Origin: Afipia sp. | GTDB lineage: Bacteria > Pseudomonadota > Alphaproteobacteria > Rhizobiales > Xanthobacteraceae | DNA length: 64,000 nt | Direction: 5' to 3' | NCBI GenBank assembly: GCA_024508675.1 | Contig: JANINQ010000003.1 | Span: 533,382-597,381 of the forward strand | Shown here: piece by piece, positions 15,605-24,047 of the stretch | Position numbering within the stretch: position 1 is the first letter of the stretch | Layout of the letters: every line of letters begins with the position of its first letter | Translations under genes and position numbers: made by a program | The notes under the pieces: model-generated | Told to the model about the DNA's origin: nothing | The model's input: the letters and a program-made list of their open reading frames with translations, nothing else | The model's database searches: none

Positions 15605-15773
15605 GACGCTCATCCCAAAAGCCGGCCGAATACACCCGACAGGCAACACAATGCGCAGTTTCTGTGAATGTTCCAAGACGCGAACAACGGCACGCTGATT
15701 ATATTAGCGGCATGCTCGTGCACACATCATAGCGCATTCCGGAACGGCTGACACTGCGACGTGTTGTGCCTCA
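15605..15773. other. intergenic region before the palindromes
   Basis: Together with the two palindromes that follow, this makes about 346 bases without a gene between the divergent small exported protein and the Pro-rich protein. It should hold the promoter for the minus-strand gene. No clear promoter or other element could be picked out. Confidence 0.4.
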
Positions 15774-15849
15774 CTGGTGTTGTGGTTCGGAAGTCCTCAC
15801 ATCCCCGCAGCTCGTTCTATTGCGGACTTCCGAACCAAAACCACACCAG
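15774..15849. repeat. 76-bp palindrome, family D, copy 1
   Basis: The left arm (15774-15796, starting CTGGTGTTGTGGTTCGG and ending AAGTCC) pairs with the right arm (15824-15849, starting GGACTTCCGAACC and ending CCACACCAG), with a few extra bases in the right arm and an inner spacer of 27 bases. Ends are CTGGTGT / ACACCAG. No coding capacity. It is of the same length and has related ends as the next element, which suggests a MITE-like family. Confidence 0.8.
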
Positions 15850-15860
15850 AATTATAATTT

Positions 15861-15936
15861 TTAGTGTCCTTTGAAATCCGAAGTTCGCCTCAGAGAGTGC
15901 TGCAAAACAAGGCGAACTTCGGATTTAGGACACTAA
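15861..15936. repeat. 76-bp palindrome, family D, copy 2
   Basis: The left arm (15861-15890) and right arm (15910-15936) are identical when reverse-complemented except for three extra bases (TTG at 15871-15873 region) in the left arm. Ends are TTAGTGTCCT / AGGACACTAA, inner word CCGAAGTTCGCC. The loop is 19 bases. It ends five bases before the GGAGG ribosome site of the gene at 15951, so if transcribed it would place a very strong hairpin in the leader. Confidence 0.85.
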
Positions 15937-15950
15937 CAGCGGAGGTTCTA

Positions 15951-16265
15951 ATGCGACGTAAATTGCTTTTCACAACGATGCTGGCGATCTCGCTCGCCGC
16001 ATCTACGCTCGCTGCCTCGGCGCAAGTCGCTCCGCCATCATCGCCCGGCGGTTCGGCGGCTGGCTCGCCGGGCGTTTCACCTGCGACACCACCACCCGCA
16101 GCGGCTCCGTCATCGCCGGGTACAACCGGCAGCAACACCGGCACCAACCAGCCCGGCGTGCCCAACACCTCCACGCCCGGCAAGATCGGGACCGGCGCAT
16201 CCCCGAGCGGCCTGCCCGGGGATAGTCCGAGCAATCCGGGCTACCCCGACAAGGTTGGAAAGTAG
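15951..16265 (+). CDS. exported Pro/Gly/Ser-rich low-complexity protein (104 aa)
   Basis: ATG 15951 follows GGAGG at 15941-15945. Residues 1-26 (MRRKLLFTTMLAISLAASTLAASAQ) form a signal peptide. The mature part is about 78 residues of low complexity made of Pro, Ser, Gly, Thr and Ala, with blocks such as PPSSPGG, ATPPPAAAPSSPG and NPGYPDKVGK. No folded domain is visible. Such proteins may be cell-wall or periplasm-spanning spacers; no function is known. The long hairpin in its leader is the most notable feature of the gene. Confidence 0.65.
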   Translation: MRRKLLFTTMLAISLAASTLAASAQVAPPSSPGGSAAGSPGVSPATPPPAAAPSSPGTTGSNTGTNQPGVPNTSTPGKIGTGASPSGLPGDSPSNPGYPDKVGK

Positions 16266-16273
16266 CCCTGCCG

Positions 16274-16729
16274 CTACCTGTCCGCTCCGGAGGTGCCTTC
16301 CTGCTTGAACGGCACGAGCAGCCACAGGGTCAGGAAGGTGAAGAGAGAAATGACCACGGCGACATCGTAAGCCCCGAGGCCGACGGCTGCGCCGGTGGCC
16401 CCGGTCGCCCAGAGGCTTGCCGCGGTCGCCGTGCCCCGGACGGTGTTTTCGGTTTTCAGGATCGCGCCGCCGCCGATAAAGCCCATGCCGGTCATCAGGC
16501 CTTCGATGATCCGCGCGGTGCCTTCAGGATGGCCCTCAAGGATATGTTCGGTGGCCTGTACGATGCCGCAGGTGGCGAGCGCGACCAGCGGAAACGTCCG
16601 CAACCCTGCGCTCCGTTCCGCCTTCTCACGGTTCCAGCCGATCGGCAGCGCCAGCAGATAAGCGACAGCCAGCGCGACAAGATGCGGGCCGAGCCGAAAG
16701 CTGCCCGCGGCTTCCAGAAGTGATTGCAT
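16274..16729 (-). CDS. MgtC/SapB-family membrane protein
   Basis: A 151-residue inner-membrane protein, start ATG 16729 (MQSLLEAAGSFRLGPHL) with GGAGG five bases before it. Four hydrophobic segments cover most of the chain, with the family signatures 'LPIGWNREKAERSAGLRTF' after the first helix, 'GLMTGMGFIGGGAILK' and 'VRGTATAASLWATGATGAAVGLG'. It lacks the C-terminal cytosolic domain of virulence-type MgtC, so it is the short SapB/YhiD-like form. Role unproven; low-Mg2+ or acid survival is reported for relatives. It lies just downstream of the RND genes on the same strand, 48 bp beyond the fusion protein stop. Confidence 0.9.
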   Translation of the reverse strand: MQSLLEAAGSFRLGPHLVALAVAYLLALPIGWNREKAERSAGLRTFPLVALATCGIVQATEHILEGHPEGTARIIEGLMTGMGFIGGGAILKTENTVRGTATAASLWATGATGAAVGLGAYDVAVVISLFTFLTLWLLVPFKQEGTSGADR

Positions 16730-16777
16730 GGATCCTCCAGCGATGGTCACAACGTGACACGCTGGAGGGAAGTTCCG

Positions 16778-17977
16778 TTACTCGGTCTTGGTGCTGCTGT
16801 TGGAGCTGGTCCGCGGCAGTCCATCCTTGCCGGCACCCGCAATGCGGACCTGATCGCCATCGGCAATGCCGTCAGGCGGCGACAGGATGATGCGGTCGTC
16901 CGGAGACAGGCCGGTCGCGATTTCGATCTCGCGGCCAAGGTCGCGTGCGATGGTAACCTGCTTGAACAGGATCTTGTCGCCGGGGCTGACGGTGGCGACG
17001 CGCAGGCCGCTGCCGTTGAAGATCAGCGCGCTCGAAGGGATGCTGAGCGGCTGGACGTCCCGGGTCAGTGTGATCTTGACGTTGGCGAACGCGCCTGGGC
17101 GCAGCTCCTTGTTCGGATTCTCGATCGCAAGCTGCATGCGCGTCGTGCCAGAGGAAATGTCCACCGACTGCGCCGAGGCCTCGACCGTCGCCGGGAAGGT
17201 GCGGCCCGCATATTCAGGCACCGTGACCGACGCCTTCGACCCCATCCGGATACCAGGGAGATAGCTCTGCGGCACGTTCACATAGAGCCGCAGCTTCTTC
17301 ACATCGGACACCACGAACATCGCCGCGCCCGAGCCGGTGCCGCCATTGATCAGCGCGCCCACGTCGGTGTTGCGCTCGGTGACGACGCCGTCGAACGGCG
17401 CGGTCACGTTCTTGTAGTTGGCCAGCGCTTCCAGCCGCTCCACATTCGCCTGCTGGGCGCGCACCTGCGCTTCCTTGCTGGCGAGATCGGCTGACCGTTC
17501 GTCGATTTCCTGCTGCGACACGAAGTTCGACGCCTGCAGGGTCTTGCGGCGCGCGAGGGTGGCAGCCGACAGCTTGGCCGCGGCCTGGCTGTTCATGAGG
17601 TCCGCGCGGGCCTGCAAGAGTTGCTGATCGAGGTCCGGCGCTTCGATCTCGGCGAGTTTCTGCCCTGCACTCACCTGCGCGCCAATGTCGGCATTCCAGC
17701 TCTTCAGGTAGCCGCTCACGCGCGCATAGATCGGCGCACGCGAATAGGCTTCCAGACGGCCCGGCAGGTCGAGGGTGGCATTGAGCGGCTTGGTGCCCGG
17801 CAGGGACACCGCCACATACGGGATCGCCTGCGCGTCGGTCCATTGCTTGAGGTCCGCGTCACCCTTGGATCGGCTGATAATTCCGGTGACCACCACGACC
17901 GCAAGAACGCCGACGGCGACCGTGCCATACAGCTTCAGCTTGCGCGGGGATACCGCAGGTTTCTTCTCAGGTTGCAT
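16778..17977 (-). CDS. RND efflux pump periplasmic adaptor (membrane fusion protein)
   Basis: A 399-residue HlyD/AcrA-type adaptor. One N-terminal transmembrane anchor (residues 14-35, KLYGTVAVGVLAVVVVTGII), a biotinyl-lipoyl half 'ARVSGYLKSWNADIGAQVSAGQKLAEIEAPD', a coiled-coil hairpin (about residues 115-185, rich in Gln, Ala, Lys), the second lipoyl half 'VTAPFDGVVTERNTDVGALI', then beta-barrel and membrane-proximal domains. It links the inner-membrane pump to an outer-membrane channel. Its start overlaps the end of the permease by 11 bases, so the two are translationally coupled (permease first). No TolC-like gene is in the window. Confidence 0.93.
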   Translation of the reverse strand: MQPEKKPAVSPRKLKLYGTVAVGVLAVVVVTGIISRSKGDADLKQWTDAQAIPYVAVSLPGTKPLNATLDLPGRLEAYSRAPIYARVSGYLKSWNADIGAQVSAGQKLAEIEAPDLDQQLLQARADLMNSQAAAKLSAATLARRKTLQASNFVSQQEIDERSADLASKEAQVRAQQANVERLEALANYKNVTAPFDGVVTERNTDVGALINGGTGSGAAMFVVSDVKKLRLYVNVPQSYLPGIRMGSKASVTVPEYAGRTFPATVEASAQSVDISSGTTRMQLAIENPNKELRPGAFANVKITLTRDVQPLSIPSSALIFNGSGLRVATVSPGDKILFKQVTIARDLGREIEIATGLSPDDRIILSPPDGIADGDQVRIAGAGKDGLPRTSSNSSTKTE

Positions 17978-20900
17978 GAACGAGCTCCGGAGCAGGCGCG
18001 GGTTCCGCCGACTGCTTCTTGTGAACCATACTGAAAACCACAGGAACGAAGATCAAGGTCGCGGTTGTCGCAAAGATCAGTCCGCCGATCACGGCGCGGC
18101 CGAGGGGCGCGTTCTGCTCGCCGCCCTCGCCCATGCCAAGCGCCATCGGCGTCATGCCGATGATCATGGCGAGCGCCGTCATGAGGACCGGACGGAAACG
18201 GACAAAGCCCGCATCGAGCGCCGCGGCGATCGGATCGCCGAGCTGCTCATACCGTTCGCGCGCAAACGCGATCACCAGCACCGAGTTGGCCGTCGCCACG
18301 CCCATGCACATGATCGCGCCGGTGAGCGCCGGTACTGAAAGCGTCGTATGTGTCGCGAACAGCATCCAGATGATGCCGGCAAGCGCGGCAGGCAGCGCCG
18401 AGACGATCACGAACGGATCGGCCCATGACTGGAAGTTGACCACGATCAGAAGGTAGATCAGCACAATCGCGCCGAGCAACCCGAACAGCAGACCGGCAAA
18501 GGCGCTGTTCATGGTCTCGACCTGTCCGAGCAGGACCACGCGGCTGCCGCGCGGCAGATCCTTCGCGGTTTCGTCGATCACCTTCTGGATGTCCTTGGCC
18601 ACCGCACCGAGATCGCGGCCCTGCGGCGTCGCGAAAATCTGCACCATGGTCTGGATGTCGTATTGCGACACCACGGCGCTTGAGGTGGATCGCTTGATGT
18701 CGGCGATGCCGCCAAGCATCGGCGTGGTCGGCGCGCCGGTGGCAGAAATCGGCAACGCCTCCAGCTTGCTCAGCGAGTCGATCTGATACTGCGGCGTCTG
18801 CATCACGATGGAATAGGACACGCCGTTGTTCGGATCGAGGAAGAAGGTCGGCGCGACCTGCGAACTGCCGGCAAGGTTCACCACCATGCTGTTGGTTACG
18901 TCACGCGCGGTCAGGCCGACATACTGAGCGCGCGTGCGGTCCACGTCCACGTTGAAGCCCGGATTGTTCGGCGACTGCTGGATGCGCGCATCGGCGACGC
19001 CGGGGATGAGCCGGATACGCCGCAGCAGATCGTTGGCATAGCGGAAATTCTCCGCCGTATTCGCGCCGCGCACCTGAATGTCGATCGGCGCGGGCGAACC
19101 GAAGTTCAGGATCTGGCTGACAATGTCGGCCGGAAGGAACGCGAAGGAAACGCCGGGGAATTCGCGCGGCAGCTTTTCGCGCAGCTCGCGGACATATTCC
19201 TCGGTCGGCTTGCGGTCTTCCTTCAGCTTGATCTGGATGTCGCCGTCCTGCGGACCGATCACGCCGGTGTTGTTGTAGGTCAGGTTGATGCCCGAGATCG
19301 GCATGCCGACGTTGTCGGCCATGGTGTCGATCTTCTCGGACGGAATGATCTGCCGGATTACCTTCTGAATGTCAGCGAGCTTGTTGGCCGTCTCCTCCAC
19401 GCGGGTGCCGATCTGGGTCCGGACATGGATCAGTATCTGGCCGGTATCCACCGAGGGGAAGAAATTGCGCCCGAGGAACGGCACCAGCAGGAACGATACC
19501 GCGATGAAGCCGAGGAAGGACAGGACGAACACCTTGCGGTGGCCCAGCGCCATATGCAGCAGACCGTGATAGACGTCCCTCACCCGCTCGAAACGCTTTT
19601 CGAATCCGCGCTGGAACAGTACCAGCGGGTTGCGGCTTTCCGGCGGAGGCAGCGGATTTCCGTTCTCGTCATGCGGATGCGGATGGAGCAGATACTTCGC
19701 CATCGTCGGCACCAGCGTGCGCGACAGGATGAACGACCAGATCATCGCGAACATCACCGCTTCCGCCATCGGCACGAACAGGAAGCGCGACACGCCGGTC
19801 AGGAAGAACATCGGCACGAACACGATACAGATACAGAGCAGCGTGACGAAAGCCGGTGTCGCGATCTGGCGCGCGCCCTCGAGAATGGCGGGCTCGACCT
19901 CCATGCCGTGTTCGAGATGGTAGTTGATGTTTTCGACGGTCACTGTGGCGTCGTCGACCAGAATGCCCACCGCCAGCGCAAGGCCACCGAGGGTCATGAT
20001 GTTGAGCGTCTCGCCGATGGCCGCAAGGCAGATGATCGCGCCCAGCACCGAGAGCGGGATCGAGATCGCGATAATGATCGTCGAGCGCCAGCTTCCGAGG
20101 AACAGCAGGATCATGATGCTGGTCAGCGCCGCCGCCAGCACGCCTTCGAAGGCGACGCCGGCGATGGCGCCGCGCACGAAGATCGACTGGTCGCCGAGCA
20201 GATTGACCTTCAGCGTCTCGGGCAACTGGTCCTTGGTATCGATGATCTTCTGCTTGATGCCCGCGATGATGTCGAGGGTCGAAGTCGCGCCTGCCTTCAG
20301 CACCATCATCAGTACCGACCGCGTGCCGTCGACGTGGACGATGTTGGTCTGCGGCGGGTTGCCGTCGCGCACCTGCGCCACGTCGCGGATATAGACCGTC
20401 GCGCCGTTGACCACCTTGATCGGCAGGTTGCCGAGTTCCTCGATCTTGCGCGGCGCGTTGTTGAGCTGAATGTTGTATTCGAAGTTGCCGATCTTCTGCG
20501 TGCCGACCGGCGTGATCAGGTTCTGCGCGGCGAGCGCGTTGGCCACGTCCTGACCTGACAGGCCCAGCGCCTGCATCGCGTCCGGATTGATGTCGAGCTG
20601 GATCTGGCGCTGCTTGCCGCCGAACGGCCACGGGATCGCCGCGCCAGGCACGGTGACCAGCGGCGTGCGCAACTGGTTGGTGGCGATGTCGAACATGTTC
20701 TGTTCGGTCAGCCCCTCGCCGCCCAGCGCAAGCTGGATGATCGGCACCGTGGACGCGCTGTAGTTCAGGATCAGCGGCGGGGTCGAGCCCGGCGGCAATT
20801 GCCGCAGCATGGTCTGCGCGATGGCGGTGACCTGCGCATTCGCCGTGCGGATGTCGACATTCGGCTGGAAGAAGATCTTGATGACGCCGTAGGTGCTGTA

Positions 20901-21158
20901 CGAGTTGGCGACGATGTGCTCGATGTCATTGACCGTCGTGGTCAGCGCGCGCTGGAACGGCGTGACGATGCGGCCCGACATCTGGTCCGGCGGGAGGCCG
21001 GTGTATTGCCACACCACGCCGATCACCGGGATGCGGATCTCCGGGAAAATGTCCGTGGGCGTGCGCAGGGCAGCCAGAGGCCCGACGATCAGGAGCAGGA
21101 GTGCGAGCACGACGAACGTATAGGGTCGGCTCAGGGCAATCCGGACAAGCGCATTCAT
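17967..21158 (-). CDS. RND multidrug efflux permease
   Basis: A 1063-residue pump, the normal length for the HAE1/AcrB class. The first transmembrane helix is at residues 12-31, a large periplasmic loop follows, then a helical bundle with 'LALAVGILVDDATVTVENINYHLE' in TM4, which holds the Asp pair used for proton coupling, and a second half starting near residue 540 with its own loop and helices ending 'GGLIFATTATLIFVPVVFSMVHKK'. It is proton-driven and exports drugs, detergents or aromatic compounds. The partner adaptor follows and overlaps it. Substrate range cannot be inferred. Confidence 0.95.
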   Translation of the reverse strand: MNALVRIALSRPYTFVVLALLLLIVGPLAALRTPTDIFPEIRIPVIGVVWQYTGLPPDQMSGRIVTPFQRALTTTVNDIEHIVANSYSTYGVIKIFFQPNVDIRTANAQVTAIAQTMLRQLPPGSTPPLILNYSASTVPIIQLALGGEGLTEQNMFDIATNQLRTPLVTVPGAAIPWPFGGKQRQIQLDINPDAMQALGLSGQDVANALAAQNLITPVGTQKIGNFEYNIQLNNAPRKIEELGNLPIKVVNGATVYIRDVAQVRDGNPPQTNIVHVDGTRSVLMMVLKAGATSTLDIIAGIKQKIIDTKDQLPETLKVNLLGDQSIFVRGAIAGVAFEGVLAAALTSIMILLFLGSWRSTIIIAISIPLSVLGAIICLAAIGETLNIMTLGGLALAVGILVDDATVTVENINYHLEHGMEVEPAILEGARQIATPAFVTLLCICIVFVPMFFLTGVSRFLFVPMAEAVMFAMIWSFILSRTLVPTMAKYLLHPHPHDENGNPLPPPESRNPLVLFQRGFEKRFERVRDVYHGLLHMALGHRKVFVLSFLGFIAVSFLLVPFLGRNFFPSVDTGQILIHVRTQIGTRVEETANKLADIQKVIRQIIPSEKIDTMADNVGMPISGINLTYNNTGVIGPQDGDIQIKLKEDRKPTEEYVRELREKLPREFPGVSFAFLPADIVSQILNFGSPAPIDIQVRGANTAENFRYANDLLRRIRLIPGVADARIQQSPNNPGFNVDVDRTRAQYVGLTARDVTNSMVVNLAGSSQVAPTFFLDPNNGVSYSIVMQTPQYQIDSLSKLEALPISATGAPTTPMLGGIADIKRSTSSAVVSQYDIQTMVQIFATPQGRDLGAVAKDIQKVIDETAKDLPRGSRVVLLGQVETMNSAFAGLLFGLLGAIVLIYLLIVVNFQSWADPFVIVSALPAALAGIIWMLFATHTTLSVPALTGAIMCMGVATANSVLVIAFARERYEQLGDPIAAALDAGFVRFRPVLMTALAMIIGMTPMALGMGEGGEQNAPLGRAVIGGLIFATTATLIFVPVVFSMVHKKQSAEPAPAPELVHAT

Positions 21159-21359
21159 CTTTTACGTTTCTCGGTCGGCGGGGCGCGGCGCTGCTCCCGC
21201 AGGAAAGGACCTGTTGTCTGCACGCTTTAATCTGGGGTGATCTATCCGAATCTGCCGCGGCGGCGCAACGCCACTAACCTCACAGTCGCTTGTTCAGGCG
21301 GTTCCGGAGGCTGTTTTTCAGGGTTTTGGTCAATAATTCTGCTGATCGGGGCCAATTTA

Positions 21360-21758
21360 TCACAAGATCAACTGGGTCTGGGTCACCACTGCTACAAGCT
21401 TCCCCTCGGCGGTTTCCAGCCGGGTCTGCCAGACCTGGGTCCGCCGCCCGAGATGGACCGGCGTCGCGGTCGCGGTGACGGTCGCCCCCGCCTTCGCCCC
21501 GCCCACGAAGTTGGTTTTGCTCTCGATGGTGGTGGTGCCTTTCGCATCGGCCGGCAGGTTGATGACGGTCGCGGCGGCACCGACGGAGTCCGCGAAGGCC
21601 ATGACCGCACCGCCGTGGATCGTATGCCCCAGGGTGCAGAGATCCTCCCGCACCAGCATGGTCGCCACCACCTTGCCCGGCTCGGCGTGAGTGAAGGTTA
21701 CGCCCATCAGGACAGCGAGCGGCATCGGCCGTGACTGAAGTTTTTCAAGCAGGCTCAT
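21360..21758 (-). CDS. PaaI-type hotdog thioesterase
   Basis: A 132-residue acyl-CoA thioesterase of the PaaI/YdiI family with a hotdog fold. The conserved helix reads 'LCTLGHTIHGGAVMAFADSVGAAATVINLP', whose H-G-G-A and Asp are the catalytic-site pattern of the family; 'TTTIESKTNFVGGAKAGATVTATATPVHLGRRTQVWQTRLE' is the central sheet. It should hydrolyse a CoA thioester in the cytoplasm, perhaps in aromatic or fatty acid breakdown. It stands alone between the RND pump and an M20 enzyme; the substrate is unspecified. Confidence 0.88.
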   Translation of the reverse strand: MSLLEKLQSRPMPLAVLMGVTFTHAEPGKVVATMLVREDLCTLGHTIHGGAVMAFADSVGAAATVINLPADAKGTTTIESKTNFVGGAKAGATVTATATPVHLGRRTQVWQTRLETAEGKLVAVVTQTQLIL

Positions 21759-21840
21759 GCAGCCTCTCCGATTGTTAAAGCAATGGATGAAGCCGCTGCC
21801 GGAACCGCGAGCCAGTTAAAGTAACGGATGAGGCACGGCA

Positions 21841-23133
21841 TCAGACGGCTTCCACTCCGCACCAGTTCGCCACGAACAGCGCAATGGCCCGGGTGGTCCT
21901 GCGCAGCGATTCGATCTCGACCCGCTCGTTGAAACCATGCATCGCTTCGGCATTGGCCCCGAAGCAGAGGCTCGGGATGCCGGCGTTGAGACCATAGAAG
22001 CGGGTATCGGTCAGGGCCGTGAAGGCAAGCTCCTTCATCGGCCCGCCGTAGACCGTCTCGTAAGCCGACCGCAGCACAGCCTCGGACTCCTCCGCCTCGG
22101 TCAGTTCATAGCCCTCGGAGAGGAAGCCGGACCATTCCACCACCGGCGGGTTCTTGGCCAGGAACGGATGCTGCTTCGCTGCCGCTTCGACACAGGCGAC
22201 AATTTCGGCCTGATGATCGGCAATCAACCAGCCGGGCAGCACCGCGATCCGGCAATCGAGATCGCACCACGCCGGCACGGATGACGCCCAGTCGCCGCCC
22301 TTGATGATGCCGGGATTGAAATTGATCGGATGCTTCACGACCCTGAAGTACCTGTCGCTGGCGGCGCGCCTGTTCCAGTCCTCCTCCAGCACCTCAAGCG
22401 CCTGAACGAGATGATAGGCCGCCTTGATCGCGTTCGCCCCCGCCCCCGCCTCGAACACATGGACCGGCTTGCCGCGCACCTTGAGGCGAAACCAGATCAC
22501 GCCGACCTGCGAGCGCACCAGCTTGCCGCCCGTCGGTTCGGGAATAAAACAGCAGTCGGCGCGATAGCCGCGCTGCACCGTCGAGAGCGCGCCAACCCCG
22601 GTGCTCTCTTCCTCAATGACAGATTGAAAATGAATCCGCGCAGTGGGCTTCAGACCCGCCGCCTTCAATGCATCGAGGGCATAGAGCGCGGCGATGGTGC
22701 CGGACTTCATGTCGCCCGCGCCGCGCCCGTACAGCCAGCCGTCCTTGACGATCGGCGAGAACGGCGGCGTGTCCCACATGTCGAGCGGACCGGCTGGCAC
22801 AACATCGCAATGCCCCTGCAGGATCAGCGAGCGTCCCGCTTCCCGCGCCGGGCGATACGTGCCGACCACTGAACGCGCGCGGGAGAAATCATGCTCGATC
22901 GGGCCGAAGCCGCGCAGGTCTTTCAGGTCATCGACGTTGATATGCCAGTCATCAACCTCAAAGCCGCGCGTACGCAGCAGGTCATGCATCATGTCCTGAC
23001 ACGGGCCTTCCGCACCGCGCGTCGAGGGAATGGCAGAGAACTGTTTTGTGGTTTCGATCTGCCGGTCGAAGGCATCGTCCACCGCATCGAGAATGCGGCG
23101 CTGGACCTCGTTCGAGGTTGTTTTGACGTCCAT
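21841..23133 (-). CDS. M20-family deacylase (ArgE/DapE type)
   Basis: A 430-residue zinc-dependent amidohydrolase of peptidase family M20. Metal-binding and catalytic motifs are in order: 'LILQGHCDVVPAGP' (H-x-D-V-V-P), 'LYGRGAGDMKSGTIA' (bridging Asp), 'VIEEESTGVGAL' (catalytic Glu pair), 'CFIPEPTGGKLV' and a C-terminal His in 'AMHGFNERVEIESLRRT'. The dimerisation lid lies between about residues 205 and 320. Relatives remove acyl groups from amino acids or release N-carbamoyl compounds; the exact substrate is open. It is on the same strand as the thioesterase, 83 bp apart. Confidence 0.92.
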   Translation of the reverse strand: MDVKTTSNEVQRRILDAVDDAFDRQIETTKQFSAIPSTRGAEGPCQDMMHDLLRTRGFEVDDWHINVDDLKDLRGFGPIEHDFSRARSVVGTYRPAREAGRSLILQGHCDVVPAGPLDMWDTPPFSPIVKDGWLYGRGAGDMKSGTIAALYALDALKAAGLKPTARIHFQSVIEEESTGVGALSTVQRGYRADCCFIPEPTGGKLVRSQVGVIWFRLKVRGKPVHVFEAGAGANAIKAAYHLVQALEVLEEDWNRRAASDRYFRVVKHPINFNPGIIKGGDWASSVPAWCDLDCRIAVLPGWLIADHQAEIVACVEAAAKQHPFLAKNPPVVEWSGFLSEGYELTEAEESEAVLRSAYETVYGGPMKELAFTALTDTRFYGLNAGIPSLCFGANAEAMHGFNERVEIESLRRTTRAIALFVANWCGVEAV

Positions 23134-23257
23134 CGTTTCGTCCCTTCGTGCCCGCGTCTGCCGCGCGGGTCATGGACACGAGTGTAGCCAGTTTTAAAGG
23201 ACCGTTGGAAGGGACGCGATGACGTGGGAGGTAAGTGTTTCAAATGCTCCCGCGGCC

Positions 23258-23365
23258 GTCATTCCGGGGCGCGAGCGATTGCGAGCGACCCCGGAATCCA
23301 GCGGTCGATCGATCAACCTCTTCTGGATTCCGGATCGGCTTGCGTCGCAAGCCGTCCGGAATGAC
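23258..23365 (+). repeat. palindromic intergenic repeat, family A, copy 2
   Basis: A 108-bp palindrome with the same ends (GTCATTCCGG ... CCGGAATGAC) and inner word GATTCCGGAT as the copies at 5982 and 25726. Here the outer arms are extended by GCGAGCGATTGCGAGCG and GGCTTGCGTCGCAAGCC, which differ from the other copies. Confidence 0.85.
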
Positions 23366-23378
23366 ATGACTGGGAGGA

Positions 23379-23987
23379 TCAATACCCCACCGTGAACCGC
23401 TGCCGCGAATGCGCGGGCTTCTCGACTTCATCGGCCAGCGCAATCGCATAGTCCGCGAACGAAATGCTGCTGCCCTTCTCGTGGGTCAGAAGCTGATCCC
23501 CGCCGAGACGGAATGTGCCGGTGCGCGGCCCATGAAAGAACAGCGCCGATGGCGACAGGAACGTCCAGTCGAGTTCCTTCTCCTGACGCAGCAGCGCGAG
23601 GAAGTCCCCACCCTTGAGAGCCTCTGCCTTGTATTCAGCGGGAAAGTTCGGCGTCGACACCAGCGCGATGCCCGGCGCGACCTCAAGGCTGCCCGCGCCG
23701 CCGACCACGAGATAGCGCTTCACGCCCGCCGCCTTCACCGCATCGATCAGAATTTGCGGATCGCTCTGCATGAAATGCACCGCGCTGATGACGGCATCGT
23801 GCCCCTTTAACAGTTCCGTGAGTCCGGCCCTGTCGAACACATCGCCCTTCTTCGCGGTGACGTTCGCGGACGAAGGCACCTTCTCCGGATTGCGGACAAT
23901 GGCCGTGACGGCGTGGCCGCGGCGAACGAGTTCTTTCAGGATTTCCGAACCGGCCCGGCCGGTGGCTCCGATCAGTGCGATTTTCAT
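23379..23987 (-). CDS. NAD(P)H-binding, NmrA-like atypical SDR
   Basis: A 202-residue Rossmann-fold protein. The start is ATG 23987 (MKIALIGATGRAGSEILKELVRRGH), which puts the dinucleotide loop G-A-T-G-R-A-G at residues 7-13; the Arg following suggests NADPH. 'KGDVFDRAGLTELLKGHDAVISAVH', 'RYLVVGGAGSLEV' and 'LDWTFLSPSALFF' are typical of YwnB/NmrA-like flavin- or quinone-reductase relatives that lack the classical Tyr-Lys pair. It is divergent from the HxlR regulator, the usual arrangement for a gene induced by electrophiles or quinones through that repressor. Confidence 0.9.
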   Translation of the reverse strand: MKIALIGATGRAGSEILKELVRRGHAVTAIVRNPEKVPSSANVTAKKGDVFDRAGLTELLKGHDAVISAVHFMQSDPQILIDAVKAAGVKRYLVVGGAGSLEVAPGIALVSTPNFPAEYKAEALKGGDFLALLRQEKELDWTFLSPSALFFHGPRTGTFRLGGDQLLTHEKGSSISFADYAIALADEVEKPAHSRQRFTVGY

Positions 23988-24009
23988 GATTTGCGTCCCT
24001 TGCCTATTG

Positions 24010-24028
24010 TGGTATCGATTGGATACCA
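24010..24028. promoter_or_regulatory. HxlR-type operator in the divergent promoter
   Basis: TGGTATCGATTGGATACCA is a palindrome with perfect seven-base arms around a five-base spacer. It is centred in the 60-bp gap between the reductase-like gene and the hxlR-family gene. Sites of the form GTATC-N-GATAC in divergent gaps are characteristic for HxlR regulators; binding itself is inference. Confidence 0.7.
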
Positions 24029-24047
24029 ACTAACGAATGGACATCAG

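Noticed and set aside
19425-20558. 377-codon frame on the plus strand
   Set aside because: Antisense to the RND permease, extremely Arg/His/Gln/Asp-rich and without a ribosome site; a shadow frame.
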